A stretch of DNA of 64,000 nt from Chromobacterium haemolyticum (GCF_002081825.1 NZ_MUKU01000004.1:62001-126000); one strand, 5' to 3'. Numbered from the stretch's first letter, positions 37,116-47,332 are shown. Notes: generated by a model from the sequence alone, not told the origin. Numbers and translations are program-made.

Positions 37116-38862
37116 TCAATCCGCGATCAACCGCAGCCGGGCGGTGGCCCTGCTGCGCCAATCCGCCGCGCCGGAAAAACGCCATGTGCTGTGGGGCACG
37201 CTGTGGCTGATCGCCGCCGCGCTGATGGAAGCGTTATCGCCGCTGCTGGGCAAGGTGTTCATCGACCGCTACCTGCTGCCGCGCACGCCGCAGTGGCTGG
37301 AAATGGGCCTGCTGCTGCTCGCCTGTCTGATGGCCGGCTACGCCGCCTCCAGCCTGCGCTATCTACAACTGGTGCGCCTGTCCGGCGTGGCGATGCGCTC
37401 GGTGCAAAGACTGCGCGAGCAGGTTTACCGCCACGTGATCCGGCTGCCGATGGCCTTTTTCGACAAGGCGATCACCGGCCAACTGGTCAGCCGCGTCACC
37501 AACGACACCGAGTCGGTGAAGGCGCTGTATGTGCAGGTGCTGTTCGTGATGCTGGACAGCAGCATCGTGGTGATCGGCGTGATGGCGGCGATGGCCTGGC
37601 TGGACTGGCGGCTGATGCTGCTGGCGGCGCTGCTGCTGCCGGCGATGCTGGCCATCGTCTGGCTGTACCAGCGATGGAGCGCGCCGTCGGTGACGCGCGC
37701 CCGCGCGCTGCGCAGCGACATCAACGCCCAGATGGCAGAATCCATCTCCGGCATGAGCGTGCTGCAAGCCGCCAACGCCACCGGCCGCTTCGCCGAGCGC
37801 TTCGATCAGGCCAACCACAATTACTACCGGGCGCGGATCGCGGAACTGAGCGCCAACGCCTGGCTGCTGCGTCCGGCGCTGGACCTGCTGAAAGTGCTGT
37901 TGCTGGCCGGGGTGATCTACAGCTTCAGCCAGCGTCCGCTGGGCGCGCTGCAGATCGGCGTGCTCTACGCCTTCATCAGCTATATCGGCCGCATGGTGGA
38001 CCCGTTGATCCAGATCACCATGCAGTTCAGCCAGCTGCAGCAAGCGGTGGTGGCGGCCGCGCGGGTGGACGCGCTGCTGCAGGAGCCGACGGCGACCGCC
38101 GGCCACGGACAGGGCCGCATTGGCCGGGGAGCGGTCAGCTTCCGCCGGGTGAGTTTCGGCTATCAGCCGGAGCGGCCGGTGCTGCCCGATCTTTCGCTGG
38201 AGATTCCAGCCGGCGGCTTCATCGGCATCGTCGGCCACACCGGCAGCGGCAAGTCCACGCTGTTGTCGCTGCTGCTGCGCTTCTACGCGCCGCAAAGCGG
38301 CGAGATCCTGATCGACGACCAAGCGCTGGCCGCCTTCGACGACGCGGCCTTCCGCGACGGCGTCGGCCTGGTGCCGCAGGAGCCTTTCCTGTTGGCCGCC
38401 AGCGCGCGCGACAACATCGCCATGGGCCGGCCGCTGTCCCAGCAGCAAATTGAGGACGCCGCGCGCGCCGCCGGCGCGCACGATCTGATCCTGGCCCTGG
38501 AGCAGGGCTACGACACCGATATGGGCGAGAGCGGCTCGCGGCTGTCCAGCGGTCAGAAGCAGTTGATCGCCATCGCCCGCGCGTTGGCGGGCAAGCCGCG
38601 CATCCTGCTACTGGACGAGGCCACCTCCCACATCGACAGCGAAACCGAGCAGCTGGTGCAAAGAGCGCTGGAACAGCTGCGCGGCCAGATCACGCTGATC
38701 TCCATCGCCCACCGCTTATCCACCATCCGCGACGCCGACCGCATCATCGTGCTCAACCACGGCCAGATCGCCGAAACCGGAAGCCACGAGGAATTGATGA
38801 CCACGGGCGGCATCTACCAACGGCTATACTTGCTGCAGCAATTGCAGCCCGAAGCCGGCTGA
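37105..38862 (+). CDS. mdlB: ABC exporter half-transporter, MdlB-like
   Basis: Partner of the preceding gene, 585 residues, six membrane helices and a complete NBD: Walker A GHTGSGKST, signature LSSGQKQLIAIARA, Walker B LLLDEATSHID with the catalytic Glu. Signature motif variant SSGQ. The pair is an asymmetric heterodimer of the MdlAB/SmdAB type. Its ATG lies inside the end of the first gene, so translation is coupled. tatD starts 18 bases downstream. Confidence 0.9.
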   Translation: MKSDQSAINRSRAVALLRQSAAPEKRHVLWGTLWLIAAALMEALSPLLGKVFIDRYLLPRTPQWLEMGLLLLACLMAGYAASSLRYLQLVRLSGVAMRSVQRLREQVYRHVIRLPMAFFDKAITGQLVSRVTNDTESVKALYVQVLFVMLDSSIVVIGVMAAMAWLDWRLMLLAALLLPAMLAIVWLYQRWSAPSVTRARALRSDINAQMAESISGMSVLQAANATGRFAERFDQANHNYYRARIAELSANAWLLRPALDLLKVLLLAGVIYSFSQRPLGALQIGVLYAFISYIGRMVDPLIQITMQFSQLQQAVVAAARVDALLQEPTATAGHGQGRIGRGAVSFRRVSFGYQPERPVLPDLSLEIPAGGFIGIVGHTGSGKSTLLSLLLRFYAPQSGEILIDDQALAAFDDAAFRDGVGLVPQEPFLLAASARDNIAMGRPLSQQQIEDAARAAGAHDLILALEQGYDTDMGESGSRLSSGQKQLIAIARALAGKPRILLLDEATSHIDSETEQLVQRALEQLRGQITLISIAHRLSTIRDADRIIVLNHGQIAETGSHEELMTTGGIYQRLYLLQQLQPEAG

Positions 38863-38880
38863 GCCGGCCGCGAATCCGCC

Positions 38881-39675
38881 ATGCACCGTTTCCTCTCCCC
38901 GCCCTCGTCCGACGCGCTGATCGACACCCACTGCCATCTGGACGCGCCGGAGCTGGCTCCAATGCTGTCCGCCGTGCTGGAACGCGCGCGCGCCGCCAAT
39001 GTCGGCCAGATCCTGGTGCCGGCGGTACGCGCGGACACCTTCGACGCGGCCGCCGCCCTACGCCGCGATCATGGCTGCTGGATAGGCTTCGGCCTGCACC
39101 CCATCTATCTGGAGCGGCATCTGGACGAGCACCTGGGAGAGCTGGAACGCGCGCTGCGCGAACAGCGACCGGAAGCGGTGGGGGAGATCGGTCTGGATTT
39201 CTATCTGCCGGAATTGGACCCGGCGCGGCAGGAGGCCTTGTTCGTCGAACAGCTGAAGCTGGCGCGCAAATACGCGCTGCCCGTGGTGCTGCATGTACGC
39301 CGCTCGGTGGACCGCGTGCTCAAGCATCTGCGCGAGCAGCGCATCGAGCTGGGCATCGCCCACGCTTTCAACGGCAGCCCGCAACAGGCGGAAGCGATGC
39401 TGCGCCAGGGCATGAAGCTGGGCTTCGGCGGCGCGATGACTTACTCCGGCTCGCAGCGCATTCGCCGGCTGGCGGCCACCCTGCCGCTGTCGGGCCTGGT
39501 GCTGGAAACCGACGCGCCGGACATCCGCCCCGAGTTCGCCCAGGGTCAGCCCAACGAGCCGGCCAATCTGGCCGCCTTCAGCGCCTTGCTGGCCGAACTG
39601 CGCGGCCTGCCGGAGCCAGAGCTGCGCCAGGCCTTGCGCCGCAACAGTCTGGACGCACTGGGCATCGCCGGCTGA
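38881..39675 (+). CDS. TatD-family metal-dependent DNase
   Basis: TIM-barrel hydrolase, 264 residues, of the TatD/YcfH/YjjV group. It has DTHCHLDAPEL (residues 17-27) with the HxH metal ligands, GEIGLDFYLPELD, VVLHVRRSVDRVLKHL, AHAFNGS and LETDAPDIRPEF. The TatD group includes 3'-5' DNases and D-aminoacyl-tRNA deacylases; the sequence of this one is nearest the YjjV type. It is transcribed with the ABC genes. Confidence 0.9.
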   Translation: MHRFLSPPSSDALIDTHCHLDAPELAPMLSAVLERARAANVGQILVPAVRADTFDAAAALRRDHGCWIGFGLHPIYLERHLDEHLGELERALREQRPEAVGEIGLDFYLPELDPARQEALFVEQLKLARKYALPVVLHVRRSVDRVLKHLREQRIELGIAHAFNGSPQQAEAMLRQGMKLGFGGAMTYSGSQRIRRLAATLPLSGLVLETDAPDIRPEFAQGQPNEPANLAAFSALLAELRGLPEPELRQALRRNSLDALGIAG

Positions 39676-39687
39676 CATGCCCCCGTT

Positions 39688-39836
39688 CTCAGCACCTGTT
39701 TACGATCTCGCGAGCAAGGGCGAGGCAAGGCGTTGCGGCTGAAAAAGCGGAGTGTACATACGGTACATGAGCATTTTGAAGACGCACTCACCGTGTAACG
39801 CTCCACGACGCGCAGCAGATCGTAACAGGTTCTCAG
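39688..39836. repeat. Inverted-repeat element, copy 3 (about 149 bp)
   Basis: Left end CTCAGCACCTGTTTACGATCT; right end reads CTGAGAACCTGTTACGATCT on the minus strand. The centre has TGTAC-N5-GTACA beside AAAAAGCGGA and AGCATTTTGAA. It is the best preserved copy for terminal symmetry and fills the space between converging tatD and the chemoreceptor gene. It supplies the chemoreceptor's TGA stop. Confidence 0.87.
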
Positions 39837-41464
39837 GTACGAAAGCGCCTGAGATTGGAGTCCAGATCCACCGACAACTGCTGCAGCTCCTGCGATAGCT
39901 GGCTGGCCTGGCCGGAGGCCTTGGCGGTGCTCTCGTTCATCTGCGCCATCTGCTCCACATTGCCCGCCACCAGCTGGCTGGCGTGGCTTTGCTCCTTGAT
40001 CGCGTTGGCGATGTCGGTGATGCGTTCCACCGAGTGCTGGGACAGCTGATGGATTTCACGCAGCGACTCGGCCACGCTGGAGGTGCTGCTGACGCCGCTC
40101 TCAATGCGGGCATTTGCCTGCTGCATGCTCTGGTAAGCGCGCTGGGTATCGGTCTGCACCCCTTCGATATGGGTGGAAATCTCGGTGGTGGCCTGGCTGG
40201 TGCGTTCAGCCAGCTTGCGCACTTCATCGGCCACCACGGCGAAGCCGCGGCCCATCTCGCCGGCTCGCGCCGCCTCGATCGCCGCGTTCAGCGCCAAGAG
40301 ATTGGTCTGTTCGGCGATGTCGCGGATCACCCGCACAATGTCGCCGATATCGCTGGAGCGCTGATTGAGCTGCCCCATCACCGTGGAGGTTTCGGTAATG
40401 CCGCTGGCGATCAGCTGGATCTCGCTAGCGGCTTTTTCCGCCAAGCCGTTGCCGCGATCCGCCTGCGCCATGGTCTGGCGCGCCTGGCCTTCGACATCGC
40501 GGGTGTTGTCCGCCACCAGATTGATGCTGACCGACATCTGCTCGATCGCCGCCGCGCCGCTGGCGGCGGACTCCGCCTGATTGGCCGCGGCGCCGGACAC
40601 CTGGGAACTGACGTCCGCCATCTGACCCGAGGCGCTGGCCAATTGGGTGGCGTGGCCCTGGGCCTCCTGTACCAAGCGGCGCACGGTGCCGACCAAGGAA
40701 GCGAGCGATTCGCCGACGCTGCCCAACTCATTGCGGCCGAAGTCCGGCAGCTCCAGATTCAGATCGCAGGTTTGGGCCAACTGCTGCGCGGAATCCCGCA
40801 TCTGCAGCAAGGGCACGCGGATGGAACGGATGATGTACCAGGACACCACCAGGCTCGCCAGCAGGCCGATCGCCACCGTGGCCAGCAACTGGCTACGCAC
40901 CGCGTCCGCGGAAGCGTCGATCTGACTGCGCAGCCGCGCCACCGCGTCGGAACCGCCCTTGGCCAGCTTGGCCGAGACTTCTTCCATCTGGTGGATGCTA
41001 CTCTTGTATTGGCCAAACGCTTTGTTGGCGTCGCTGGTGCCGGCAAGCTCCTGCTTGTCCACCTTGGCCCCCACTGTCTTGAAACCATCCGCGTAACTGT
41101 TGAGCAGTCCGTCCAGCGCCGTCAGTTGCTGAGTGGCGTCGCCGTTCAGCGGGTGAGTGCCGGCGTTCTTGATCGCCGCATGCGCGCCCTCCAGCGTTTT
41201 GCTCCATTTCTCGCTGTACTCGGCGCGCTTGGACGCGTCGCCCATATTAATGAAATAGTCTTTCTCAAAACGCCGCAGATTGCCCATATGCTGCTGCAAC
41301 TCCACCACGTCGCGGTAAAAGGCCAGCTCATGAGTGCTCACATCCTCCACCCGGCTGGAAATGCTGCCCAGCCCCATGAAGGCCAGCAGGCTGGTCACCG
41401 CCAGCGCCACCAACAACAAGGCGAAACCCAGCGTAATCCGGGCCGCAATCGACATATTCCGCAT
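39833..41464 (-). CDS. Methyl-accepting chemotaxis protein
   Basis: Chemoreceptor of 543 residues. Membrane helices are at about 10-31 and 190-212, flanking a four-helix-bundle periplasmic sensor (MCP_signal 4HB type, with [18 protein letters not shown]). A HAMP-like linker follows and then a long coiled signalling domain with the hairpin tip [19 protein letters not shown]. No C-terminal CheR/CheB pentapeptide is seen. The gene ends LRRFRT and its TGA is part of the repeat element at 39688-39836. Ligand unknown. Confidence 0.95.
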   Translation of the reverse strand: MRNMSIAARITLGFALLLVALAVTSLLAFMGLGSISSRVEDVSTHELAFYRDVVELQQHMGNLRRFEKDYFINMGDASKRAEYSEKWSKTLEGAHAAIKNAGTHPLNGDATQQLTALDGLLNSYADGFKTVGAKVDKQELAGTSDANKAFGQYKSSIHQMEEVSAKLAKGGSDAVARLRSQIDASADAVRSQLLATVAIGLLASLVVSWYIIRSIRVPLLQMRDSAQQLAQTCDLNLELPDFGRNELGSVGESLASLVGTVRRLVQEAQGHATQLASASGQMADVSSQVSGAAANQAESAASGAAAIEQMSVSINLVADNTRDVEGQARQTMAQADRGNGLAEKAASEIQLIASGITETSTVMGQLNQRSSDIGDIVRVIRDIAEQTNLLALNAAIEAARAGEMGRGFAVVADEVRKLAERTSQATTEISTHIEGVQTDTQRAYQSMQQANARIESGVSSTSSVAESLREIHQLSQHSVERITDIANAIKEQSHASQLVAGNVEQMAQMNESTAKASGQASQLSQELQQLSVDLDSNLRRFRT

Positions 41465-41612
41465 TTACACACTCCCCAACAAAACTATATTTTTTGGATT
41501 TCCGCCGATCAAGTCCGCGGTTTCGCCGCGATTGTAAACCAAGCCGTTTGCGGTTTTACCCGCATGACCCCGGCAAGTTTCACAGTCCGCGCCTCGCATG
41601 AGCGGCGAGCGC

Positions 41613-41642
41613 AAAAAAAGCCGTCAGCATGAGCTGACGGCT
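41613..41642 (-). terminator. Intrinsic terminator after the tat/DUF2069 unit
   Basis: AGCCGTCAGC and GCTGACGGCT form a perfect 10-bp stem with loop ATGA (TCAT on minus); seven T follow on the minus strand. It lies 22 bases after the DUF2069 stop. Confidence 0.93.
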
Positions 41643-41664
41643 TCCTTTTCGCTTCGCGCGGGGT

Positions 41665-42018
41665 CTACTGCGGCTGACGCGACAACTTGAAGGTTCTGGC
41701 AAAGCCCAATACACAGACGAAGAATAGTCCGCTTAAGAAGATTTCGCCCCATGCAAGTTGCTGCGACAGGCCGCGATCGGCCCAACCGCGCATTACGCCC
41801 TCGGTGAAATAAGCCAGGATGAACATGCAGGCCCATTGATAGGTGTACAGGCGCTGACCCAGGATGCCGCGCAGCGGCAGCAGCAACACCGCCGCCTTGA
41901 GCGCCAGCAGCGAGCCGCCCGGGCGCAACGGCGCCAGCCACAGCTCCCAGGCCAGGCACAACAGGATCAGCGCGATCAGCGACGCCGACGCGCCGTAATG
42001 CCAGGCGTTTCGATTCAT
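41665..42018 (-). CDS. DUF2069 membrane protein
   Basis: Inner-membrane protein of 117 residues with about four hydrophobic helices and the family segment LPLRGILGQRLYTYQWACMF (residues 47-66), FTEGVMRGW. The start MNRNAW overlaps the tatC stop (ATGA), so it is coupled to tatC. Function unknown. It ends at a strong terminator, closing the his-tat operon. Confidence 0.87.
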   Translation of the reverse strand: MNRNAWHYGASASLIALILLCLAWELWLAPLRPGGSLLALKAAVLLLPLRGILGQRLYTYQWACMFILAYFTEGVMRGWADRGLSQQLAWGEIFLSGLFFVCVLGFARTFKLSRQPQ

Positions 42019-42755
42019 GAACCATCCTCCAGCAAAGGACGCTCTTTCTTGCGGCCCAGGAACACCGCCATCAGAATGCCCGCTTCGTACAATAGCCACA
42101 GCGGCACCGCCAGCAGGGTTTGCGACAACACGTCCGGCGGCGTGACGACGGCGGCCACCACGAAGGCGCCGACGATCACGTAAGGCCGGCCCTGGCGCAG
42201 TTTTTCCACCGACACCACGCCCATGCGCACCAGCAGAATCACCACCACCGGCACCTCGAAGGTGACGCCGAAGGCCATGAACATGCCCAGCACGAAGGAC
42301 AGGTATTTGTCGATGTCGGTCATCATGCTGACCCCGACCGGCGTCACCGCCGACATGAAGCCGAACACCACGGGGAAGACCAGGAAGTAAGCGAAAGCCA
42401 TGCCGGTGAGGAAGAGCAGCAGGCTGGCCACCACCAGGGGCAGCACCAGCCGCTTTTCGTGATGGTAGAGCCCGGGCGCGACAAAAGCCCAAATCTGGTA
42501 CAGGGTATTGGGCAGCGAGATCAGGAAGGCCACCAACATGGTCACCTTGACCGGAACGAAGAACGGCGCGGTGACATCGGTGGCAATCATGTTAGCCCCC
42601 GCCGGCAGCGCGTCCAGCAATGGTTTGGCCAACAGGTGGTAGATATCCCCGGACCAATGGAACAGGCCGAGAAACACCAGCGCGACGCCGAGCAGCGCCC
42701 GCACCAGGCGGGTGCGCAACTCAAGCAGATGCGCGAGCAAGGGTTGTTCATTCAT
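42015..42755 (-). CDS. tatC: Twin-arginine translocase subunit TatC
   Basis: Core receptor of the Tat export pathway for folded proteins, 246 residues with six membrane helices. N-terminal LLAHLLELRTRLVRAL, the FAPLLYQIWAFVAPGLYHHE-type segment (IWAFVAPGLYHHEKR) and FGVTFEVPVVV are conserved. ATG 42755 is used; an in-frame TTG at 42770 exists but is less likely. Confidence 0.96.
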   Translation of the reverse strand: MNEQPLLAHLLELRTRLVRALLGVALVFLGLFHWSGDIYHLLAKPLLDALPAGANMIATDVTAPFFVPVKVTMLVAFLISLPNTLYQIWAFVAPGLYHHEKRLVLPLVVASLLLFLTGMAFAYFLVFPVVFGFMSAVTPVGVSMMTDIDKYLSFVLGMFMAFGVTFEVPVVVILLVRMGVVSVEKLRQGRPYVIVGAFVVAAVVTPPDVLSQTLLAVPLWLLYEAGILMAVFLGRKKERPLLEDGS

Positions 42756-42827
42756 GCGCGGGATTTCCAATGGATTCAGGAACAGCCGAAGCGGGAGCCA
42801 GCCCCGCCCGGCCGGGTGCGGCCGGCC

Positions 42828-43307
42828 TCAACGTAGCGATGGCGTATCCGCCGGCTGGAGCGCCGGCGCCGCCGGCGGCAAGTCGTCGAATAGTTCCAGC
42901 TGGTTCTCGTCCTTGACCGGCGCCGCCTCGGCCTGCGCCGCAGCCTCGATCGGAAGAGAATCCAGCAGATCCGGCTGCAAGCCGCCGTGGATGACGTTGG
43001 CCGCCTCCTCCACCGGCGCGCGCAGTTCGGCGCCGTTCTGCTCCATCGCCTCGCGCACGCCCCTAACTTCGGAATCGAGCTGGCCTTTGAACGACTGCGC
43101 GGCATCCTCGATGTCCTGCCGCAATTCGCTCAGGCCAGTCAAGTTGGCCTGCTGCTGGATATCGGCCTTCACCGTAGCCACAAAGCGCTGGGCGCGACCC
43201 ACCAACGCGCCCAGGGTGCGCGCCACCGTGGGCAGGCGCTCCGGCCCCAGCACAACCAGGGCCACCACGCCGATCAACAGGATTTCGCCAAAGCTGATTT
43301 CAAACAC
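42828..43307 (-). CDS. tatB: Twin-arginine translocase subunit TatB
   Basis: Single N-terminal membrane helix and amphipathic helix (MFEISFGEILLIGVVALVVLG then PERLPTVARTLGALVG), followed by a charged, Pro/Ala-rich tail; 159 residues. It works with TatC in signal-peptide recognition. It lies 14 bases after tatA. Confidence 0.95.
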   Translation of the reverse strand: MFEISFGEILLIGVVALVVLGPERLPTVARTLGALVGRAQRFVATVKADIQQQANLTGLSELRQDIEDAAQSFKGQLDSEVRGVREAMEQNGAELRAPVEEAANVIHGGLQPDLLDSLPIEAAAQAEAAPVKDENQLELFDDLPPAAPALQPADTPSLR

Positions 43308-43321
43308 GCTTGGACCGCGCC

Positions 43322-43534
<213 letters not shown>

Positions 43535-43602
43535 TCACTTCCTTATCAAATCGAATTAATCCGCGGAGACCGCCCGGCCGCCGCTCCAGCTCTATCGGCC
43601 AA

Positions 43603-43929
43603 TCAGTTACTCTTATGGCCGAACACATGCACATGCAGATGGAACACTTCCTGCCCGCCGCCGCGGCCGGTATTGATGCCGGTCTTGAAACCGCCCTCCA
43701 GGCCCTGCTCGCGCGCCAATTTGGGCGCCAGGGTCAGCATCTTGCCCAGCACCGCCTCGTGCTCCGCGCCGCAATGGGCCAGCGAATCCACGTGTTGCTT
43801 GGGAATCAGCATGAAATGCACGGGAGCGATTGGACGAATGTCGTGGAAGGCCAGCACATCGTCGTCTTCGTAGATTTTATTGGCCGGAATCTGCCCGGCC
43901 ACGATTTTGCAGAAGATGCAATCTGTCAT
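43603..43929 (-). CDS. hinT: HIT-family nucleoside phosphoramidase HinT
   Basis: Small hydrolase of 108 residues with DCIFCKIVAGQIPANKIYEDD (start), HDIRPIAPVHFMLIPK and the histidine triad HLHVHVFG near the C-terminus. Common between hisE and tatA in betaproteobacteria. Confidence 0.96.
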   Translation of the reverse strand: MTDCIFCKIVAGQIPANKIYEDDDVLAFHDIRPIAPVHFMLIPKQHVDSLAHCGAEHEAVLGKMLTLAPKLAREQGLEGGFKTGINTGRGGGQEVFHLHVHVFGHKSN

Positions 43930-43951
43930 TATTGTCGGCTCTCGCTAAATC

Positions 43952-44278
43952 TTAAGGGGTGGGAGCGCGGGAGGCCTTTTCATCCAGGCCGGAAATACCC
44001 TCGCGCCGCTTCAACTCCATCAGCACGTCCTCGGGCCGCAGGCCATGATAGGTCAGCAACACCATGCTGTGGAACCACAGATCGGCCACTTCGCGCACCA
44101 GGTGCAGCTTGTCTTTGTCCTTGGAGGCCATCAGCGTCTCCGCCGCCTCCTCCGCCACTTTTTTCAAAATGGCGTCCTCGCCCTTATGAAACAGGGACGC
44201 CACATAGGAAGACTGGGAGCTGGCTTCGCGCCGCGCTTCCAACGTGTCCGCGATGGTTTTCAGCACATCCTGGCTCAT
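43952..44278 (-). CDS. hisE: Phosphoribosyl-ATP diphosphatase
   Basis: Second step of histidine synthesis; removes pyrophosphate from PR-ATP. It has 108 residues with the MazG-type motifs [23 protein letters not shown] (residues 20-42) and [17 protein letters not shown]. It is separate from hisI, which lies 124 bases upstream; the gap holds nothing else I recognise. Confidence 0.96.
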   Translation of the reverse strand: MSQDVLKTIADTLEARREASSQSSYVASLFHKGEDAILKKVAEEAAETLMASKDKDKLHLVREVADLWFHSMVLLTYHGLRPEDVLMELKRREGISGLDEKASRAPTP

Positions 44279-44402
44279 GTCGCTATTCCTTTACGCCGCA
44301 ACCCCGGCAAGTATATGTCGTTCCGATGGCAAAACGATAACAATCGGCTTGCCGGCTGCCATTCTAACGGCCAGCCGCCGCGCGGCGTTGACCGCGCGCA
44401 AG

Positions 44403-44795
44403 TCAGGCCTTGCCGTAGATCGCATCCGGGTCCTTCAAGACCGCGTCCACCACTTCCCAATCTTGCCGCGCCGGATCAAAGCGGCGGTAGAAGCAGCTCT
44501 CGCGGCCGGTATGGCAGGCGATGCCGCCGGCCTGCTCGATCTGCATCACCACCACGTCGCCGTCGCAATCCAGTCGCAACTCCTTGACGTTTTGCAGATG
44601 ACCGGAATCCTCGCCCTTCTTCCACAGCTTGCCGCGCGATCGGCTCCAGTAATGGGCTATGCCGGTTTCGGCGGTCAGGGCCAGGCTGTCGCGGTTCATC
44701 CACGCCACCATCAGCACCCGGCCGCTGGCGGCGTCCTGGGCGATGGCGGCGACCAGGCCCTTGTCGTCCCATTTGACTTCATCCAACCAATTCAT
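44403..44795 (-). CDS. hisI: Phosphoribosyl-AMP cyclohydrolase
   Basis: Third step of histidine synthesis, 130 residues, standalone. Conserved blocks are [35 protein letters not shown], and [22 protein letters not shown] with zinc-binding cysteines. The 118-base gap after hisF is empty of other genes. Confidence 0.97.
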   Translation of the reverse strand: MNWLDEVKWDDKGLVAAIAQDAASGRVLMVAWMNRDSLALTAETGIAHYWSRSRGKLWKKGEDSGHLQNVKELRLDCDGDVVVMQIEQAGGIACHTGRESCFYRRFDPARQDWEVVDAVLKDPDAIYGKA

Positions 44796-44913
44796 GGCTC
44801 ACCTTTATAACGCCGCGCGCCTTGGCTATGAGTAGCGGCGCGGCAAATGATTCAGCCCGGCGTCCGCTTCGCCTCAAATTAAGACGTCGGCAAGAATGTC
44901 GATCGGAAGGCGC

Positions 44914-45678
44914 TCACAGCCGCACTTCGATGCCGGCGTCCCGCATTGCCTGCTTGGCCTCCGCCACCGTGTGCTCGCCAAAATGGAAAATACTGGCGGC
45001 CAACACCGCGTCGGCCTTGCCCAGTTTGACCCCGTCCACCAAGTGCTGCAGCGTGCCCACGCCGCCGGAGGCGATCACCGGGATGTCCACCGCCTCCGAT
45101 ACCGCGCGCGTCAGCTCCAGATTAAAGCCTATCTTGGTGCCGTCGCGATCCATGCTGGTCAGCAGGATTTCACCCGCCCCTAGTTGCTGCATCTGACACG
45201 CCCACGCCACCGCGTCGATGCCGGTACGCGTGCGGCCGCCATGGGTGAACACCTCCCAGCGGTCGTTCTCCGGCGTCACCGCCTTGGCGTCCACCGCCAC
45301 CACCACGCACTGACTGCCGAAACGGTCGGCCGCCTCGCTGACCAACTGCGGGCGGGTTACCGCCGCGGTGTTGATGCTGACCTTGTCCGCGCCGGCGCTG
45401 AGCAGACGGCGGATGTCCGCCACCTCCCTCACGCCGCCGCCCACGGTCAAGGGAATGAACACCTGCTCCGCCACCGATTCGATCACGTGCAGAATGATAT
45501 CGCGCTGGTCCGAGCTGGCGGTGATGTCCAGAAAGGTCAGTTCGTCCGCGCCCTGTTCGTTGTAACGGCGGGCGATTTCCACCGGATCGCCGGCGTCGCG
45601 CAGGCCCAGGAAGTTGACGCCTTTGACAACGCGGCCTGCGGTCACGTCCAGGCAGGGGATGATGCGTTTAGCAAGCAT
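44914..45678 (-). CDS. hisF: Imidazole glycerol phosphate synthase cyclase subunit
   Basis: TIM-barrel subunit, 254 residues, that uses ammonia from HisH to form IGP and AICAR. It has [20 protein letters not shown] with catalytic Asp11, [36 protein letters not shown] and the second catalytic Asp in [11 protein letters not shown]. It is separated from hisA by 168 bases containing a hairpin and a repeat element. Confidence 0.98.
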   Translation of the reverse strand: MLAKRIIPCLDVTAGRVVKGVNFLGLRDAGDPVEIARRYNEQGADELTFLDITASSDQRDIILHVIESVAEQVFIPLTVGGGVREVADIRRLLSAGADKVSINTAAVTRPQLVSEAADRFGSQCVVVAVDAKAVTPENDRWEVFTHGGRTRTGIDAVAWACQMQQLGAGEILLTSMDRDGTKIGFNLELTRAVSEAVDIPVIASGGVGTLQHLVDGVKLGKADAVLAASIFHFGEHTVAEAKQAMRDAGIEVRL

Positions 45679-45700
45679 ATGAGGTCCGGCAAACAGCCAA

Positions 45701-45727
45701 CCGGCCCGGACAATGCGTACGGGCCGG
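45701..45727. other. Inverted repeat between hisA and hisF
   Basis: CCGGCCCG (45701-45708) pairs with CGGGCCGG (45720-45727) around an 11-base loop. It has no T run, so termination would be weak, but it sits next to the repeat element inside the his operon. Confidence 0.55.
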
Positions 45728-45742
45728 CATGGCTTGATGAGT

Positions 45743-45850
45743 CGAGAAACAGGTTATCGGAATCTGCTCATAGTCTGCTGCGCTTCAGCGATACGGCGTT
45801 GAAAACGTCTGGCCTCGCTCTTGCTCGCGAAACTTTGAACAGGCTCTCAG
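45743..45850. repeat. Inverted-repeat element, copy 4 (about 108 bp, internally deleted, reversed)
   Basis: The right end, CTTTGAACAGGCTCTCAG, is the reverse complement of the left end of copy 1, so it is inserted the other way round. The left part reads TCTGCTGCGCTTCAGCG as in the other copies' flank. The central GTAC palindrome is missing. It sits between hisA and hisF and gives hisA its TGA. Confidence 0.75.
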
Positions 45851-46587
45851 TCCGACAATTCGTCGGCCAGCGTCTGCGCGGCGGCGAAATCGATGCCGCC
45901 TTCGTAGATCGCGCGGCCGGTGATCGCGCCTTCGACGCCCTCGTCCGCCACCGCGCACAAGGCGCGGATGTCGTCGAGATTGCTCAGGCCGCCGGAAGCG
46001 ATGACCGGGATGGTCAGCGCCTGCGCCAGCTTGACGGTGGCGTCGATATTGACGCCGTTCATCATGCCGTCGCGGCCGATGTCGGTGTAGATCACAGAAT
46101 TGACGCCGTAATCCTGGAAGCGCTTGGCCAGATCGATCACCTTGTGGTTGGTGATCTTGGCCCAGCCGTCTATCGCCACCATGCCGTCCTTGGCGTCCAG
46201 GCCGACGATGACCTGGCCGGGGAAGGCGTCGCAGGCATCGTGCAGGAAGCCGGGGGTCTTGACCGCGGCTGTGCCTATGATCACGTAGGACAAGCCCATG
46301 TCCAGATACTTCTCTATGGTGTCCAGGTCGCGGATGCCTCCGCCCAACTGCACCGGCAATTCATCGCCGACCTCGCCCAGAATGTCGCGGATCACCGCCA
46401 GGTTCTTGGGCTTGCCGGCGAAGGCGCCGTTGAGGTCGACCAGATGCAGGCGGCGAGCGCCCTGATCGCGCCAATGGGCGGCGACTTGCACGGGGTCGTC
46501 GGAGAAAACGGTGGCGTCGTCCATCACGCCCTGTTTCAGGCGTACGCATTGACCGTCTTTCAGGTCTATCGCGGGTATGAGCAGCAT
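45847..46587 (-). CDS. hisA: ProFAR isomerase
   Basis: TIM-barrel isomerase of 246 residues, fourth step of histidine synthesis: [20 protein letters not shown] with catalytic Asp8, [28 protein letters not shown], and [13 protein letters not shown] with the second Asp. Its TGA lies in the end of repeat copy 4. Confidence 0.98.
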   Translation of the reverse strand: MLLIPAIDLKDGQCVRLKQGVMDDATVFSDDPVQVAAHWRDQGARRLHLVDLNGAFAGKPKNLAVIRDILGEVGDELPVQLGGGIRDLDTIEKYLDMGLSYVIIGTAAVKTPGFLHDACDAFPGQVIVGLDAKDGMVAIDGWAKITNHKVIDLAKRFQDYGVNSVIYTDIGRDGMMNGVNIDATVKLAQALTIPVIASGGLSNLDDIRALCAVADEGVEGAITGRAIYEGGIDFAAAQTLADELSD

Positions 46588-46607
46588 GGTGCTAAATCAA
46601 ACGTGAG

Positions 46608-47255
46608 TTAAACACTGCCATCCCAGGCCAGGAAGTTCTTCATCATCTGAAGACCGGCCCGGTGGCTCTTTTCGGTGTGGAACTGGCTTGCGAAAATGTT
46701 CCCACGACCGACAATACAGGAAAACCGTTCGGGATATTCACTTTCCGCCAGCGTCAGGGCCGCATCGGCCGGCGCAAAGTGGTAACTATGCACAAAATAG
46801 AAACGCTCGCCGTCGGCGATGCCGGCGAACAAGGGATGGACCGTTTTCTGGAACACCTGGTTCCATCCCATATGCGGCACTTTCAAACGCTCGCCCTCGG
46901 CGTCGCGCAGCCCGGCGGCAAAGCGCGCCACCTTGCCGGGAAACAGGCCCAGGCCTTGGGTCGGCCCCTCCTCGCTTTCCTCGAACAATAGCTGCGCGCC
47001 GACGCAGATGCCAAAAAACGGCTTGCTCTTGGTGCTTTCCCTTATCGCATCGGCCAAACCGTGTTGATTCAGTTCCCGCATGCAGTCCGGCATCGCGCCC
47101 TGCCCGGGAAAGATCACTTTGTCAGCCCTGAGCACGGCCTCCGGCTCGCTGGAGAGAAAGATGTCCGCGCCGATGTCGTTGACCGCCTGCGCCGACTTGA
47201 GCACCGAATGCAGATTGCCCATGCCGTAATCCACTACTGCAACTTTAATCGCCAT
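46608..47255 (-). CDS. hisH: Imidazole glycerol phosphate synthase glutaminase subunit
   Basis: Class I glutamine amidotransferase, 215 residues, partner of HisF. It has VAVVDYGMGNLHSV, the nucleophile in FFGICVGAQLLFE, the VPHMGWNQV loop, and the His-Glu pair in QFHTEKSHRAG (HTE instead of the common HPE). It is 20 bases before hisA. Confidence 0.97.
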   Translation of the reverse strand: MAIKVAVVDYGMGNLHSVLKSAQAVNDIGADIFLSSEPEAVLRADKVIFPGQGAMPDCMRELNQHGLADAIRESTKSKPFFGICVGAQLLFEESEEGPTQGLGLFPGKVARFAAGLRDAEGERLKVPHMGWNQVFQKTVHPLFAGIADGERFYFVHSYHFAPADAALTLAESEYPERFSCIVGRGNIFASQFHTEKSHRAGLQMMKNFLAWDGSV

Positions 47256-47332
47256 CCTACAAGCTCGCTTCGGGGTGTGGCGGCGCTCCGGCCAAATGCG
47301 GCCGGAACCCTGAAAAAAACGGCGCGCCCGAC

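Noticed and set aside
44279-44402. hisE-hisI gap examined for a small RNA or tRNA
   Set aside because: Only short GC inverted repeats, no cloverleaf and no convincing structure.
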